Shown here piece after piece: positions 27,025-37,501 of a DNA stretch of 64,000 bases (the stretch's first letter is position 1; the number at the start of each line of letters is the position of its first letter). The translations under genes were made by a program, and so were the position numbers. The stretch is from assembly GCF_030908215.1 (NCBI RefSeq), contig NZ_JAVFJK010000006.1, positions 186,001 to 250,000 of the forward strand, read 5' to 3'. The notes under the pieces were generated by a model. The model was not told where the DNA came from and searched no databases. It saw nothing but the letters and a program-made list of their open reading frames with translations. This stretch comes from Sinomonas sp. ASV486 (GTDB lineage: Bacteria; Actinomycetota; Actinomycetes; Actinomycetales; Micrococcaceae).

Positions 27025-27062
27025 GAAACATGGCGTTAACCTTTGCGTGACCGGCACTTAAC
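27025..27062 (+). promoter_or_regulatory. GlnR-type operator array upstream of amtB (copy 2)
   Basis: Four pentamers with exact 6-base spacing: GAAAC (27025), TTAAC (27036), GTGAC (27047) and TTAAC (27058). The GTGACCG-n2-CTTAACA segment is shared with the array upstream of copy 1, followed in both by a TGTAACG block. It lies 110 bases before the amtB2 start. Confidence 0.75.
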
Positions 27063-27170
27063 AATGGGCCCGATCCTGTAACGCGAGGGCAACATGGGCG
27101 GTGCGGGAAGGAAACACCGGGACGGGATTCTTGAGTAACTGCTCCAGTCCCGTCGAAAGGCCACGCGAAC

Positions 27171-28604
27171 ATGAACACTGGCGACACAGCCTGGGTCCTC
27201 GTCTCGGCTGCCCTCGTGCTCCTCATGTCTCCGGGACTGGCCATCTTCTACGGGGGCATGACCCGGGTGAAGTCGATGCTCAACATGATGATGATGAGCT
27301 TCGGGGCCCTCGCCCTCGTCGGTGTGCTGTGGGTGCTGTTCGGGTACTCGATCGCGTTCGGGACGGACGCTGGAGGAGGCCTCTTCGGCAACCCGTTCGA
27401 GGACTTCGGCCTGCACAACCTCCTCGCGACGGACGGCTCGATGCCGCTCGTCGGCACGATTCCCGAGATCGTGTTCGTCGGGTTCCAGGGCGTCTTCGCG
27501 ACCGTCACGGTGGCACTCGTATCGGGCGCCATCGCCGACCGCGCCAAGTTCGGCTCGTGGATGGTCTTTGCGGGCCTGTTCGCCGTGCTCGTCTACTTCC
27601 CTGTGGCCCACTGGGTGTTCGACTCGAAGAAGGACGCCTCGGGCACGTTCATCGGCGGCTGGCTCAACCACCTCGGCCTCATCGACTTCGCGGGCGGCAC
27701 AGCCGTCGAAGTCCTCGCAGGCGCCGCGGGCCTCGCCCTTGCCCTCGTGCTCGGCAAGCGCGTCGGGTTCGGCAAGGACCCCGAGCACCGCCCCCACAAC
27801 CTCCCGCTCGTCATGCTGGGCGCCGGCCTCCTGTGGTTCGGCTGGTTCGGCTTCAACGCCGGTTCGGCCCTCGCCGCCAACGGCGAGGCGGGCTTTGCCT
27901 GGATCAACACGCTCGTTGCCCCATGCGCCGCCGTGCTCTCGTGGCTGGTGGTCGAGCGGGTGCGCGACGGGCACGCCACCTCGTTCGGCGCCGCTTCCGG
28001 TGCGGTCGCGGGCCTCGTCGCGATCACGCCGTCGTGCGCCACGATCGACCCCGTGTGGGCGATCGCGCTCGGCATCGTCGCTGGCGCGGTCTGCGCACTG
28101 GCCGTGGGCCTGAAGTACCGCCTCGGCTTCGACGACTCGCTCGACGTGGTGGGCGTGCACCTCGTCGGCGGCATCGTCGGCACGCTCTTCATCGGCCTCG
28201 TGGCCGATCCGGCTGCTCCAGTTCCGGGCCAGGGCCTGTTCTACGGCGGCGGCTTCGCCCTCCTGGGAACCCAGGCCCTCGGAACCGGTGCCGTCCTCGT
28301 CTACTCCTTCGGTGTGGCCCTCGGACTCGGCTTCGCGATCAAGGCGGTCATGGGCTTCCGGGTGGCCCGGGATGTCGAGGAGGCCGGCGTCGACCTCGTG
28401 ATCCACGCCGAGACGGCGTACGCCGCGCATGCAGTTCCGGCCGGTGTGGGCGGCGGCTTCCACCCGCTGGGTGTGCGCCACACCGTCGAGACGATCCTCG
28501 AACAGCATCTCGAGAAGCTCCACCAGCCTGGTGTGACGCGCACTGCAGCACATTCAGAGGGGGTGCTCGCCGGAATGGTTCCGGCAGGTACTGTTGGCCC
28601 GTGA
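27171..28604 (+). CDS. amtB: Ammonium transporter AmtB (copy 2)
   Basis: A 477-aa Amt protein very similar to copy 1 throughout the membrane core (GDTAWVLVSAALVLLMSPGL, LNMMMMSFGALALVGVLWVLFGYS, GAGLLWFGWFGFNAGSAL). One visible difference is in the first pore-histidine segment: copy 1 reads GGTAVHINAGAAGLAL and this copy reads GGTAVEVLAGAAGLAL, so the His is replaced by Glu. The second histidine segment (VGVHLVGG) is kept. That substitution resembles the acidic variant known in some Amt-type channels and could change transport properties. Its C-terminal tail also differs. The stop overlaps glnK2. Confidence 0.92.
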   Translation: MNTGDTAWVLVSAALVLLMSPGLAIFYGGMTRVKSMLNMMMMSFGALALVGVLWVLFGYSIAFGTDAGGGLFGNPFEDFGLHNLLATDGSMPLVGTIPEIVFVGFQGVFATVTVALVSGAIADRAKFGSWMVFAGLFAVLVYFPVAHWVFDSKKDASGTFIGGWLNHLGLIDFAGGTAVEVLAGAAGLALALVLGKRVGFGKDPEHRPHNLPLVMLGAGLLWFGWFGFNAGSALAANGEAGFAWINTLVAPCAAVLSWLVVERVRDGHATSFGAASGAVAGLVAITPSCATIDPVWAIALGIVAGAVCALAVGLKYRLGFDDSLDVVGVHLVGGIVGTLFIGLVADPAAPVPGQGLFYGGGFALLGTQALGTGAVLVYSFGVALGLGFAIKAVMGFRVARDVEEAGVDLVIHAETAYAAHAVPAGVGGGFHPLGVRHTVETILEQHLEKLHQPGVTRTAAHSEGVLAGMVPAGTVGP

Positions 28605-28939
28605 AGCTCATTACCGCCATCGTCCGGCCCGAGAAGCTCGACGCCATCCGTGAACAGCTCGAGTCCGAGGGCGTCCAGGGCCTGACCGTGAGTGGTGCGA
28701 GCGGTTATGGCCGCCAGCGCGGCTACGTCCAGGTGTACCGCGGCGCCGAGTACAGCGTGGACCTGATCCCCAAGATCCGGATCGAGGTCCTCTCCACGGA
28801 CGAGCAGGCGGAGGAGATCCTCGAATCCATGATCACTGCGGCCTCGACCGGCTCCCAGGGCGACGGCAAGATCTGGGTCGTCGAGGTCCAGGACGCGGTT
28901 CGCGTCCGCACCGGGGAGCGCGGCGCCTCAGCCATCTGA
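28601..28939 (+). CDS. glnK: PII nitrogen regulatory protein GlnK (copy 2)
   Basis: A 112-aa PII protein starting at GTG 28601, four bases inside the amtB2 stop. It is close to copy 1 across the whole length: the T-loop reads GYVQVYRGAEYSVD, so the modifiable Tyr51 is kept, and the C-terminal signature VQDAVRVRTGERG is present. Each AmtB therefore has its own cognate PII. No glnD follows in this window; instead a hairpin and then a minus-strand gene. Confidence 0.93.
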   Translation: MKLITAIVRPEKLDAIREQLESEGVQGLTVSGASGYGRQRGYVQVYRGAEYSVDLIPKIRIEVLSTDEQAEEILESMITAASTGSQGDGKIWVVEVQDAVRVRTGERGASAI

Positions 28940-29002
28940 GGCCGACTTCCTGGGCGGTGCCCCTTCGCGGTGCCCGTGAGCAGTCCCGCGGCGAGGCGGG
29001 CG

Positions 29003-29029
29003 CACGACGGCGGGACCAGCCCGCCGTCG
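29003..29029 (+). terminator. Hairpin terminator after amtB–glnK copy 2
   Basis: ACGACGGCGGG – ACCAG – CCCGCCGTCGT forms a perfect 11-bp stem in the spacer between glnK2 and the convergent dehydrogenase gene. It may act on both strands. Confidence 0.7.
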
Positions 29030-29078
29030 TCCGCCCGCCTTTGACCTGCCGTCAGGGGCCGGAGGCGCACGCAGCGCT

Positions 29079-30602
29079 TCAGGCGTCGTCGCCCGACGTC
29101 GGGCCCTCGAGCCCTCCCTCGGTTCCGTCCTCGCCCTTCGCCGAGGTGGCCCAGCCCGCTGGACCACCGCTGCCGGCCGGGTAGGCATCCATCGGCACCT
29201 CGTCAGCGGCCCACGCGTTGAGCACGGGCTCGACGACGCGCCAGCAGCTCTCGGCGGTGTCACCGCGCACGGACAGCAGGGGGTCGCCGTTCAGCACGCC
29301 GTCGAGGACCTCGCCGTAGGGGAGGAGATCGGTCTCGCCGAGGTCGGCGTCGAGTGTGACCCGGTTGAGGTTCAGGACGTCGCCGGGTCCATTGACGTCG
29401 ACGTCGAGCTGGAGGACGTCAGGGCCGAACCCGATGCGGAGGCGGTTCGGCTCGTCGACGCCACGGAATCCTTCGGGCAGGTGCGGCACGGGCTTGAACG
29501 TGACCACGGCCTCCTTGCGCTTGGCCCCGAGGGCCTTGCCGGAGCGGAGGATGAACGGCACCCCCGCCCAACGCCAGCTCGCGAGGGTCACGGTGATCTC
29601 GGCGAGCGTCTCCGTGCCCCTGGACGGGTCGACTCCGGGTTCCGACGTGTAGTCCGGGACATCGCGGCCGGCGAGGTTCCCGGCCGTGTAGCGGGCACGG
29701 CGCGTCGAGCCGCTGAACGGCGCCTCAACCCGGGCTGAGCGCAGTACGGAGCTGATGCCATCGCGCAGGTCGCGTTCGTCGAGCCGTGCGGGCGCGTCCA
29801 TCGCGATGATCGCAAGCACATGCAGCAGGTGGCTCTGGATCATGTCCCGGAGCGCGCCGGCGCGGTCGTAGTAGCCCGCGCGCCCCTCGAGGGCGAGGTC
29901 CTCGTCGAAGAAGATCTCTACTTTCTCGATGTGGTCGCGGTTCCAGACAGGCTCGAGGAAGTTGTTCGCGAAGCGCAGACCCAGGATGTTCAGGACCGTT
30001 CCCTTGCCGAGGAAGTGGTCTATCCGGTGGATCTGGCTTTCGGGGACCAGCTGGCGGAGCGTGTTGTTGAGCTCCGCCGCGGAGGCTTCGGACGAGCCGA
30101 ACGGCTTCTCGAGGGCCAGACGCGTGCCCTCGGGCAGCTCGGAGGCCTTGAGGAGGCTGCACGCCTTCTGGCTCACGGCGGGCGGGAGGGCGAAGTAGAC
30201 CGCGACCGGAGCCGGAAGCCTGGCGATCTCGCCGGCGAGCGCGCCGGGCGCCGTGACATCGAGGTTCTCGTAGGTCGACTCGCGTCGGATCCGTTCGAGT
30301 TCGGCTCGCCCGGCGTCCGTGGCGTCCTTGAGGGAATCCTCCGTGGCGTCGTGAACCCGCTGCGACCACTGGTCCGCGGTCCAGTCCTCGGAACCCGCGC
30401 CCACTACCGTGAGGCCCGCGTGCCGGCCCGTCGCGAGCAGCCTCGCGAGGCCGGGGAACAGGAGGCGGCCAGTGAGGTCGCCGGATGCCCCGAGGATCAG
30501 CAGGCTACGCACGGCGGGCGAGGACCCGCGCGGCGCTTCGGCGGCAGGCCGTGTCTCATCGGTGTGGTCAGTGTGCTGTGTCGTATCCGGTGTCTGCGTC
30601 AC
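29079..30602 (-). CDS. zwf: Glucose-6-phosphate dehydrogenase family protein
   Basis: The first enzyme of the oxidative pentose phosphate pathway, making NADPH from glucose-6-phosphate. NADP-binding GASGDLTGRLLFPGLARL is at about residue 37, and catalytic RIDHFLGKGTVLNILGLRFAN lies in the middle. LALEKPFGSS is also conserved. It is 507 aa from GTG 30602. It is not beside opcA, tal or tkt, which usually accompany the main actinobacterial zwf, so this may be a second copy with a different sugar-phosphate or cofactor preference (inference). The open frame extends far upstream antisense to ffh, but that is not coding. Confidence 0.88.
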   Translation of the reverse strand: MTQTPDTTQHTDHTDETRPAAEAPRGSSPAVRSLLILGASGDLTGRLLFPGLARLLATGRHAGLTVVGAGSEDWTADQWSQRVHDATEDSLKDATDAGRAELERIRRESTYENLDVTAPGALAGEIARLPAPVAVYFALPPAVSQKACSLLKASELPEGTRLALEKPFGSSEASAAELNNTLRQLVPESQIHRIDHFLGKGTVLNILGLRFANNFLEPVWNRDHIEKVEIFFDEDLALEGRAGYYDRAGALRDMIQSHLLHVLAIIAMDAPARLDERDLRDGISSVLRSARVEAPFSGSTRRARYTAGNLAGRDVPDYTSEPGVDPSRGTETLAEITVTLASWRWAGVPFILRSGKALGAKRKEAVVTFKPVPHLPEGFRGVDEPNRLRIGFGPDVLQLDVDVNGPGDVLNLNRVTLDADLGETDLLPYGEVLDGVLNGDPLLSVRGDTAESCWRVVEPVLNAWAADEVPMDAYPAGSGGPAGWATSAKGEDGTEGGLEGPTSGDDA

Positions 30603-30765
30603 GGGGCAAGCATGCCACCTCGTCCGGTTGGTAACCTTGAGGATGGTCAGATCCGTCCTCGGCGGGTCGGGCTCCAAGGCGATACCACTCAAAGGCGATG
30701 CTGCGGCCGGACTAAGCGTCCGGCAGTGACGCTCACCGAACCACGACTGAAAGCGACTGGGGCAC

Positions 30766-32355
30766 GTGTTCAACTCCCTCTCTGACCGTCTCACTGCGAC
30801 GTTCAAGAATCTCCGCGGCAAGGGCCGCCTGAGCGAGGCGGACGTCGACGCCACAGTCCGGGAGATCCGCCGGGCGCTGCTCGACGCCGATGTCGCCGTG
30901 CCCGTGGTCCGCGACTTCGCCGCCCGTATCCGCGAGCGTGCGCTAGGCGCGGAAGTCTCCGGCGCGCTGAACCCGAGCCAGCAGATCGTGAAGATTGTCA
31001 ACGAGGAGCTGCAGGGCATCCTCGGTGGCGAGACGCGCCGCCTGAGGCTCGCTAAGAACCCGCCGACAGTCATCATGCTCGCGGGCCTCCAGGGCGCTGG
31101 CAAGACGACCCTCGCCGGAAAGCTCGGCAAGTGGCTCAAGGCCCAGGGCCACTCCCCGCTGCTCGTCGCAGCAGATCTCCAGCGCCCCAACGCCGTCACC
31201 CAGCTCCAGGTGGTCGGCCAGCGCGCGGGCGTGGCCGTGTTCGCCCCCCACCCCGGCATCCAGTCCGAGTTCGAGGCCCCGACGGGCAACCCGGTCGCGG
31301 TGGCACGGGACGGCGTGGCCGAGGCGCGCGCCAAGCTGCACGACGTCGTCATCGTGGACACCGCCGGCCGTCTCGGCGTCGACGCCGAGATGATGCAGCA
31401 GGCCGCGGACATCCGCGCTGCCGTGGACCCGGACGAAGTGCTGTTCGTCATCGACGCGATGATCGGCCAGGACGCCGTCAACACGGCCAAGGCGTTCGAG
31501 GAGGGCGTCGACTTCACGGGCGTCGTGCTTTCTAAGCTCGACGGCGATGCCCGTGGCGGTGCTGCGCTCTCGGTCGCGTCGGTGACGGGGCGCCCGGTCA
31601 TGTTCGCCTCCACCGGTGAGGGCCTCGACGACTTCGAGCTCTTCCACCCGGACCGCATGGCTTCCCGCATCCTCGACATGGGGGATGTCCTGACGCTCAT
31701 CGAGCAGGCCGAGCAGAGCTGGGACAAGGACGAAGCCGCCCGGATGGCGAAGAAGTTCGCCGACCAGGAGGACTTCACCCTCGAGGACTTCCTCGCCCAG
31801 ATGCAGCAGATCCGCAAGATGGGCTCGATGAAGAAGATGCTCATGATGATGCCGGGCGCCGCCCAGTTCCGGCAGCAGCTCGAGCAGTTCGACGAGCGGG
31901 AGATCGACCGCGTCGAGGCCATTGTCCGGTCTATGACGCCGCACGAGCGCGTGGCCCCCAAGATCATCAACGGCTCGCGCCGTGCCCGCATCGCGCGAGG
32001 CTCTGGGGTGCACGTCTCGGAGGTCAACGGACTGCTCGAGCGCTTCGGCCAGGCGCAGAAGATGATGCGCAAGATGGCCCAGGGCGGCGGGATCCCCGGC
32101 ATGCCAGGGATCCCCGGCACCGGCGGCTTCGGCGGAGCCAAGAAGGGTCCCGCGAAGGGCAAGAAGAAGGCGAAGTCGGGCAATCCGGCCAAGGCGGCGC
32201 AGCAGCTCCGTGAGGCGGAGGCCAGGCGGACCGCCGGTGCATCCAAGGCGCTCGATACCGCACAGGGGTCTTCCTTCGGCGGGGCGCAGGCGCAGGATTT
32301 CGACCCGTCCTCGCTCAATCTGCCCAAGGGCTTCGAGAAGTACCTCGGCAAGTAG
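30766..32355 (+). CDS. ffh: Signal recognition particle protein Ffh
   Basis: Ffh binds signal peptides on the ribosome and, with 4.5S RNA, targets them to FtsY. GTG 30766 opens FNSLSDRLTATFKNLRGKGRL. The NG domain has GLQGAGKTTLAGKLG (G1), DTAGRLGVD (G3) and LSKLDGDARGG (G4). The methionine-rich M domain follows from about residue 330 (MKKMLMMMPGAAQF; GSRRARIARGSGVHVSEVNGLLERF, the RNA-binding part). The C-terminal extension is Gly/Lys/Ala-rich. It is 529 aa. A large hairpin follows. Confidence 0.96.
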   Translation: MFNSLSDRLTATFKNLRGKGRLSEADVDATVREIRRALLDADVAVPVVRDFAARIRERALGAEVSGALNPSQQIVKIVNEELQGILGGETRRLRLAKNPPTVIMLAGLQGAGKTTLAGKLGKWLKAQGHSPLLVAADLQRPNAVTQLQVVGQRAGVAVFAPHPGIQSEFEAPTGNPVAVARDGVAEARAKLHDVVIVDTAGRLGVDAEMMQQAADIRAAVDPDEVLFVIDAMIGQDAVNTAKAFEEGVDFTGVVLSKLDGDARGGAALSVASVTGRPVMFASTGEGLDDFELFHPDRMASRILDMGDVLTLIEQAEQSWDKDEAARMAKKFADQEDFTLEDFLAQMQQIRKMGSMKKMLMMMPGAAQFRQQLEQFDEREIDRVEAIVRSMTPHERVAPKIINGSRRARIARGSGVHVSEVNGLLERFGQAQKMMRKMAQGGGIPGMPGIPGTGGFGGAKKGPAKGKKKAKSGNPAKAAQQLREAEARRTAGASKALDTAQGSSFGGAQAQDFDPSSLNLPKGFEKYLGK

Positions 32356-32413
32356 TCCGAAACCGGTAAAACGGCGTACAAGAGTAGGACGGCGAGCGGA
32401 CGTCAGCGAAAGT

Positions 32414-32468
32414 ACGACGGCGAAGGGGCGCCTCCCAGACACAGCGGGAGGCGCCCCTTCGCCGTCGT
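32414..32468 (+). terminator. Very long perfect hairpin after ffh
   Basis: A 23-bp perfect stem (32414–32436 with 32446–32468, core CGAAGGGGCGCCTCCC) with a 9-base loop lies 60 bases after the ffh stop. It is not followed by a U-tract. It is the probable ffh terminator. Confidence 0.75.
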
Positions 32469-32504
32469 GCGCCTCCCCACGCCGAGTTCCGGCCCCCTGA
32501 GCGC

Positions 32505-32733
32505 GAGGTCACCCCGTGTGCCGCCGAGGTCACCCCGGGTAGCGCTGAGGTCACCTGAGCGAGCCGCAGACCACCCTTTGCGGCCCCGGCGAAGTCGGGT
32601 TGTTGCGCGCAAAGGGCATCACTACTTGCCCTATTCCGAACCTTGGCTCGGCGAAAACGGGACTGAACTCGCGTCCCCATGGGGTGACCTCGCACTCACT
32701 TGGGGTGACCTCGCGCTCACATGGGGTGACCTC
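32505..32733. repeat. Composite inverted repeat: three 21-bp direct repeats facing three more
   Basis: GAGGTCACCCC occurs at 32505 and 32526, with a shorter copy GAGGTCACC at 32547, at a 21-base period. The reverse complement GGGGTGACCTC occurs at 32681, 32702 and 32723, also every 21 bases. About 125 bases separate the arms. The unit does not code for anything on either strand that resembles a protein. The array fills the space between the ffh terminator and the end of thiC. Confidence 0.85.
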
Positions 32734-32771
32734 GGCGTCAGGAGGCCCGACCTCGGCGGGAGGAGGACCGG

Positions 32772-34625
<1,854 letters not shown>

Positions 34626-34665
34626 TGGACGCGTTGGACCTTAGCACGGTCGCTACGCTGGGTGC

Positions 34666-35781
34666 ATGCATGACGCTGTCCACCTGAGTGGTCCCGTGCT
34701 GGCAGGCCTCCACGACGAACGGCCGGAGGCTTGGATGGCGGGCGGTCGGATCACCTATGTCGCACCGCCGGGGCCCGTGGCCCGAACGGTTGCGGGCTGG
34801 GCCGTCCCGGGCCTCGTGGACGCGCACTGCCACATCGGGCTGGTTCCGGGAGGGGCGCCCGACGACGCCGCGGCGCTCGCCCACGCTCGGACCGAGGCCG
34901 CCGCCGGGGTGCTCCTGGTGCGGGACTGCGGCAGCCCCACCGACACGCGCTGGCTGCAGGCGCGCGACGACGTCCCTCGCCTCGTGCGGGCCGGCCGGCA
35001 TCTTGCGCGGTCGCACCGCTATCTCCGCGGCCTCGCGCACGAGGTAGCGCCCGAGGGCCTCGTCGAGGCCGTGCGCAAGGAAGCGCGCGCAGGCGACGGA
35101 TGGGTCAAGCTCGTGGCCGACTGGATTGACCGGGAAGCCGGCGACCTCGCACCCGCGTTCCCACCCGCCATCGTGCGCGAGGCCGTCGCCGCGGCGCATG
35201 CCGAGGGTGCAAGGGTCACCGCGCACACCTTCGCCGAGGAGACGATCGACCACCTCATCGATGCGGGCATCGACTGCCTCGAGCACGCGACCGGCCTCCA
35301 GGAGCGGCACCTCCCTCGCCTCGCCGATGCGGGCATTCCCATCGTGCCGACCCTGGTCAATATTGCGACGTTCCCCCAGATCGCCGCCACTGGCGAGGCG
35401 AAGTTCCCGCGTTATGCAGCGCACATGCGCGCCCTCTGGGAGCGCCGCCACGAGCGGATCGCCGCGGCACATGCGGCCGGCGTGCCCGTCTATGCGGGCA
35501 CCGACGCCGGGACGGTGATCGCCCACGGGCGCATTGCCGATGAGGTGGCGGAGCTCGCCGTCGCCATCGGCCCCGCAGCGGCGCTCGACGCCGCTTGCTG
35601 GTCCTCGAGGCGCTGGCTCGGCGTTGCGGCGCTCGATGAGGGGGAGGCGGCCGACGTCGTGGTGGTGGCGGACGATCCGCGCCGCGACGTCGGGACGCTC
35701 GCCGCGCCTCTGGCCGTGTTCCGCAACGGTGCGCTGGTCGCGGGCAGGGGAGTAGGCGAGGGAATATCTCCGGTTGATTGA
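34666..35781 (+). CDS. Amidohydrolase family protein (imidazolonepropionase-like)
   Basis: A 371-aa metal-dependent hydrolase. The metal-site motif VDAHCHIGL is at about residue 50. Further metal ligands are suggested by VTAHTFAEETIDHLIDAGIDCLEHATG and by the C-terminal AGTDAGTVI. A composite beta-sandwich made of both ends (AWMAGGRITYVAPPGP; EGEAADVVVVADDPR) completes the fold. The substrate cannot be predicted, but the closest subgroup hydrolyses cyclic amides or dipeptides. It starts about 40 bases beyond the thiC riboswitch and is divergent from it. Confidence 0.82.
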   Translation: MHDAVHLSGPVLAGLHDERPEAWMAGGRITYVAPPGPVARTVAGWAVPGLVDAHCHIGLVPGGAPDDAAALAHARTEAAAGVLLVRDCGSPTDTRWLQARDDVPRLVRAGRHLARSHRYLRGLAHEVAPEGLVEAVRKEARAGDGWVKLVADWIDREAGDLAPAFPPAIVREAVAAAHAEGARVTAHTFAEETIDHLIDAGIDCLEHATGLQERHLPRLADAGIPIVPTLVNIATFPQIAATGEAKFPRYAAHMRALWERRHERIAAAHAAGVPVYAGTDAGTVIAHGRIADEVAELAVAIGPAAALDAACWSSRRWLGVAALDEGEAADVVVVADDPRRDVGTLAAPLAVFRNGALVAGRGVGEGISPVD

Positions 35782-35806
35782 AGCTTCAAGTAACCATACA
35801 CTTGAA
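35778..35806. promoter_or_regulatory. TTGAAGCTTCAA palindrome upstream of the VOC dioxygenase
   Basis: A 12-bp perfect palindrome TTGAAGCTTCAA (35778–35789) is followed by CTTGAA (35801–35806), making a second inverted pair with TTCAAG. This arrangement just upstream of a glyoxalase/catechol-dioxygenase gene resembles MarR-type quinone-responsive operators. The same core occurs at 43566–43581 within element 1. Confidence 0.6.
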
Positions 35807-35837
35807 TCAGACTCGACCGGCACTCTAGGAGCCACCC

Positions 35838-36728
35838 ATGACCACGCAAGCCTCGTCCGCCGCCACGCAGGACCTCCTGCCCGCTGATCTCACCATGGGC
35901 ACGGTGATGCTCAAGGTCGGCGACATGAAGCTCATGCTCGACTACTATCAGCGTGCTCTGGGGCTCGTCCCGATCTCCGAGTCCTTTGGCGGCGTCTACC
36001 TCGGACGGCAGGGGCTTCCGGTGATCCACCTCAGCCCGGCTGCTGGCCTGCAGATTCCCGGCCGCGGCGAGGCGGGCCTGTTCCACACCGCGATCCTCTT
36101 CGACAGCCGCGCGGATCTCGCGGCCACCGTGGCGACTGCCGCGCAGTACGAGCCGCGTCTGTTCGCCGGCAGCGCAGACCACCTGGTCTCGGAGGCGTTC
36201 TACTTCACCGACCCCGAGGGCAACGGCGTGGAGCTCTACTTCGACAAGCCGCGCGACACATGGCAGTGGAACGGCGACCACGTGGTGATGGACTCGCTTC
36301 CCCTGCCCCCACAGGTATTCCTGAACCAGAACCTCACCGAGGCATCCCTCGACGGTCAGCGCGAGTCGGTGGCTGGCATCGGGCACGTCCATCTCCAGGT
36401 CGGCGACGTGGAGACCGCCCAGAGGTTCTACGTCGACACGCTCGGTTTCGAGAAGACCGCGGGATGGCACGGTCAGGCGCTCTTCGTCTCGGCAGGTCGG
36501 TACCACCACCATATGGCGATGAATGTGTGGAACTCACGCGGCGTCGGGCCCCGCCGGGACACGCTGGGCCTCGGCGAGGTCCTCATCAAGGTCCAGGCGC
36601 AGGATGATGTGCTCGCAGCGGCCGATCGCCTCAAGGTCGGCGGCATCGCCACCCAGCACACGGGTGCCGAGCTGCGCTTCGAGGATCCGTGGCGCAACCA
36701 GATCCGCATGGCCGTCGTGGAAGCCTGA
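35838..36728 (+). CDS. VOC-family extradiol dioxygenase/glyoxalase (CatE-like)
   Basis: A 296-aa protein with two vicinal-oxygen-chelate domains: residues 12–125 (MGTVMLKVGDMKLMLDYYQRAL … DPEGNGVELYFDKPRD) and about 170–290 (IGHVHLQVGDVETAQRFYVDTLG … FEDPWRNQIRMAV). Such two-domain proteins open catechols or detoxify quinones. Candidate metal ligands are His178 and the Glu of ELYF. The MarR-type palindrome upstream fits regulation by phenolic or quinone stress; no matching MarR gene is nearby. It sits alone between the amidohydrolase and a small acidic protein gene. Confidence 0.82.
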   Translation: MTTQASSAATQDLLPADLTMGTVMLKVGDMKLMLDYYQRALGLVPISESFGGVYLGRQGLPVIHLSPAAGLQIPGRGEAGLFHTAILFDSRADLAATVATAAQYEPRLFAGSADHLVSEAFYFTDPEGNGVELYFDKPRDTWQWNGDHVVMDSLPLPPQVFLNQNLTEASLDGQRESVAGIGHVHLQVGDVETAQRFYVDTLGFEKTAGWHGQALFVSAGRYHHHMAMNVWNSRGVGPRRDTLGLGEVLIKVQAQDDVLAAADRLKVGGIATQHTGAELRFEDPWRNQIRMAVVEA

Positions 36729-36839
36729 CACTCCCTGCGCTACGCTCAACGTGTCCGCGCTCGCCGCGGACACCGTGAACGGCAGCCATGGCGAGCCGCC
36801 ACGTGCCAAGAGAGCCAAGTGCCCATTGAGGGGGAACCA

Positions 36840-37295
36840 GTGTCCGCTCCCAGTCCCTTCGCTGAGATCTTCGTCTCCACCCATGAAGATGCGATCGCCA
36901 GGGCAGCCAAGCTCGACGGCGGCGTCTCCGACGACACCGGGGGTCTGCGTATTCCGGGCGTTTCCGACTACGAGATCGAACAGCTCGGCACCCTTGTCGG
37001 CGCGGCCGTGCATGCGCCCGGGGCGGATTACGAGCTGAGCATGGTCGATGTCGGCTCGGACAGCCTCCTGGCCGTTCCATCGTCCATGGTCCGGGCCCTC
37101 GCAGACCTCCTCGGCTACGAGTCCGAGGAGGGCGAGGGGAACGCCGTCGAGCGTGTGGCCGCAGCATGGGTCGATCAGGAGGATTTGCCGTTCGAGGCGC
37201 GGGAGGCCTACGACTACGTCGAGCAGCTCGCCAAACTCGCGGCCGACGTCGACGACTCGGATCGGCAGGAGCTCTACGTCTGGGCGGGGTCCTGA
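36840..37295 (+). CDS. Small acidic protein, conserved-looking, unknown function
   Basis: A 151-aa acidic protein (rich in Asp, Glu, Ala) beginning SAPSPFAEIFVSTHEDAIARAAKL. No catalytic motif or membrane segment was seen. GTG 36840 is preceded by GGGGGAA at a suitable distance; another GTG at 36819 is possible. The length and regular codon composition support it as a real gene. It lies alone before the rpsP operon. Confidence 0.65.
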   Translation: MSAPSPFAEIFVSTHEDAIARAAKLDGGVSDDTGGLRIPGVSDYEIEQLGTLVGAAVHAPGADYELSMVDVGSDSLLAVPSSMVRALADLLGYESEEGEGNAVERVAAAWVDQEDLPFEAREAYDYVEQLAKLAADVDDSDRQELYVWAGS

Positions 37296-37353
37296 GCCGG
37301 CCCCTCGCGCAAGCACCCGGGGGCGCAGGCAGAATGCAAAACACCGCGGCATC

Positions 37354-37362
37354 TGGCACAAT
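37354..37362 (+). promoter_or_regulatory. TGGCACAAT box in the rpsP leader
   Basis: The 9-mer TGGCACAAT lies about 140 bases before the rpsP start and is identical to boxes upstream of smc and rplS. It is probably the extended -10 element of the rpsP–KH–rimM–trmD operon promoter. The remaining leader, about 130 nt, has no gene. Confidence 0.45.
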
Positions 37363-37501
37363 AGACAGGTACTCGATCCGCGCGGCCCCCTCTCTCCGTG
37401 TGCATCGTGTTGACAAAGAGCCCTGACGAAGTACGGCCCGCCCCACGGGAGCGAAAAGGTCCGGGCTCGCCTCATGTTCAGAAACAGGAGTGACCACAAC
37501 C

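Noticed and set aside
30603-32381. Extension of the zwf frame by nearly 600 codons antisense to ffh
   Set aside because: The extra part is Ser/Ala/Arg-rich shadow sequence; the dehydrogenase fold starts at LLILGASGDLTG just after GTG 30602.
32505-32733. CRISPR array
   Set aside because: Repeat units are only 11 bases at a 21-base period, with spacers of about 10, half of them inverted, and no cas genes nearby.
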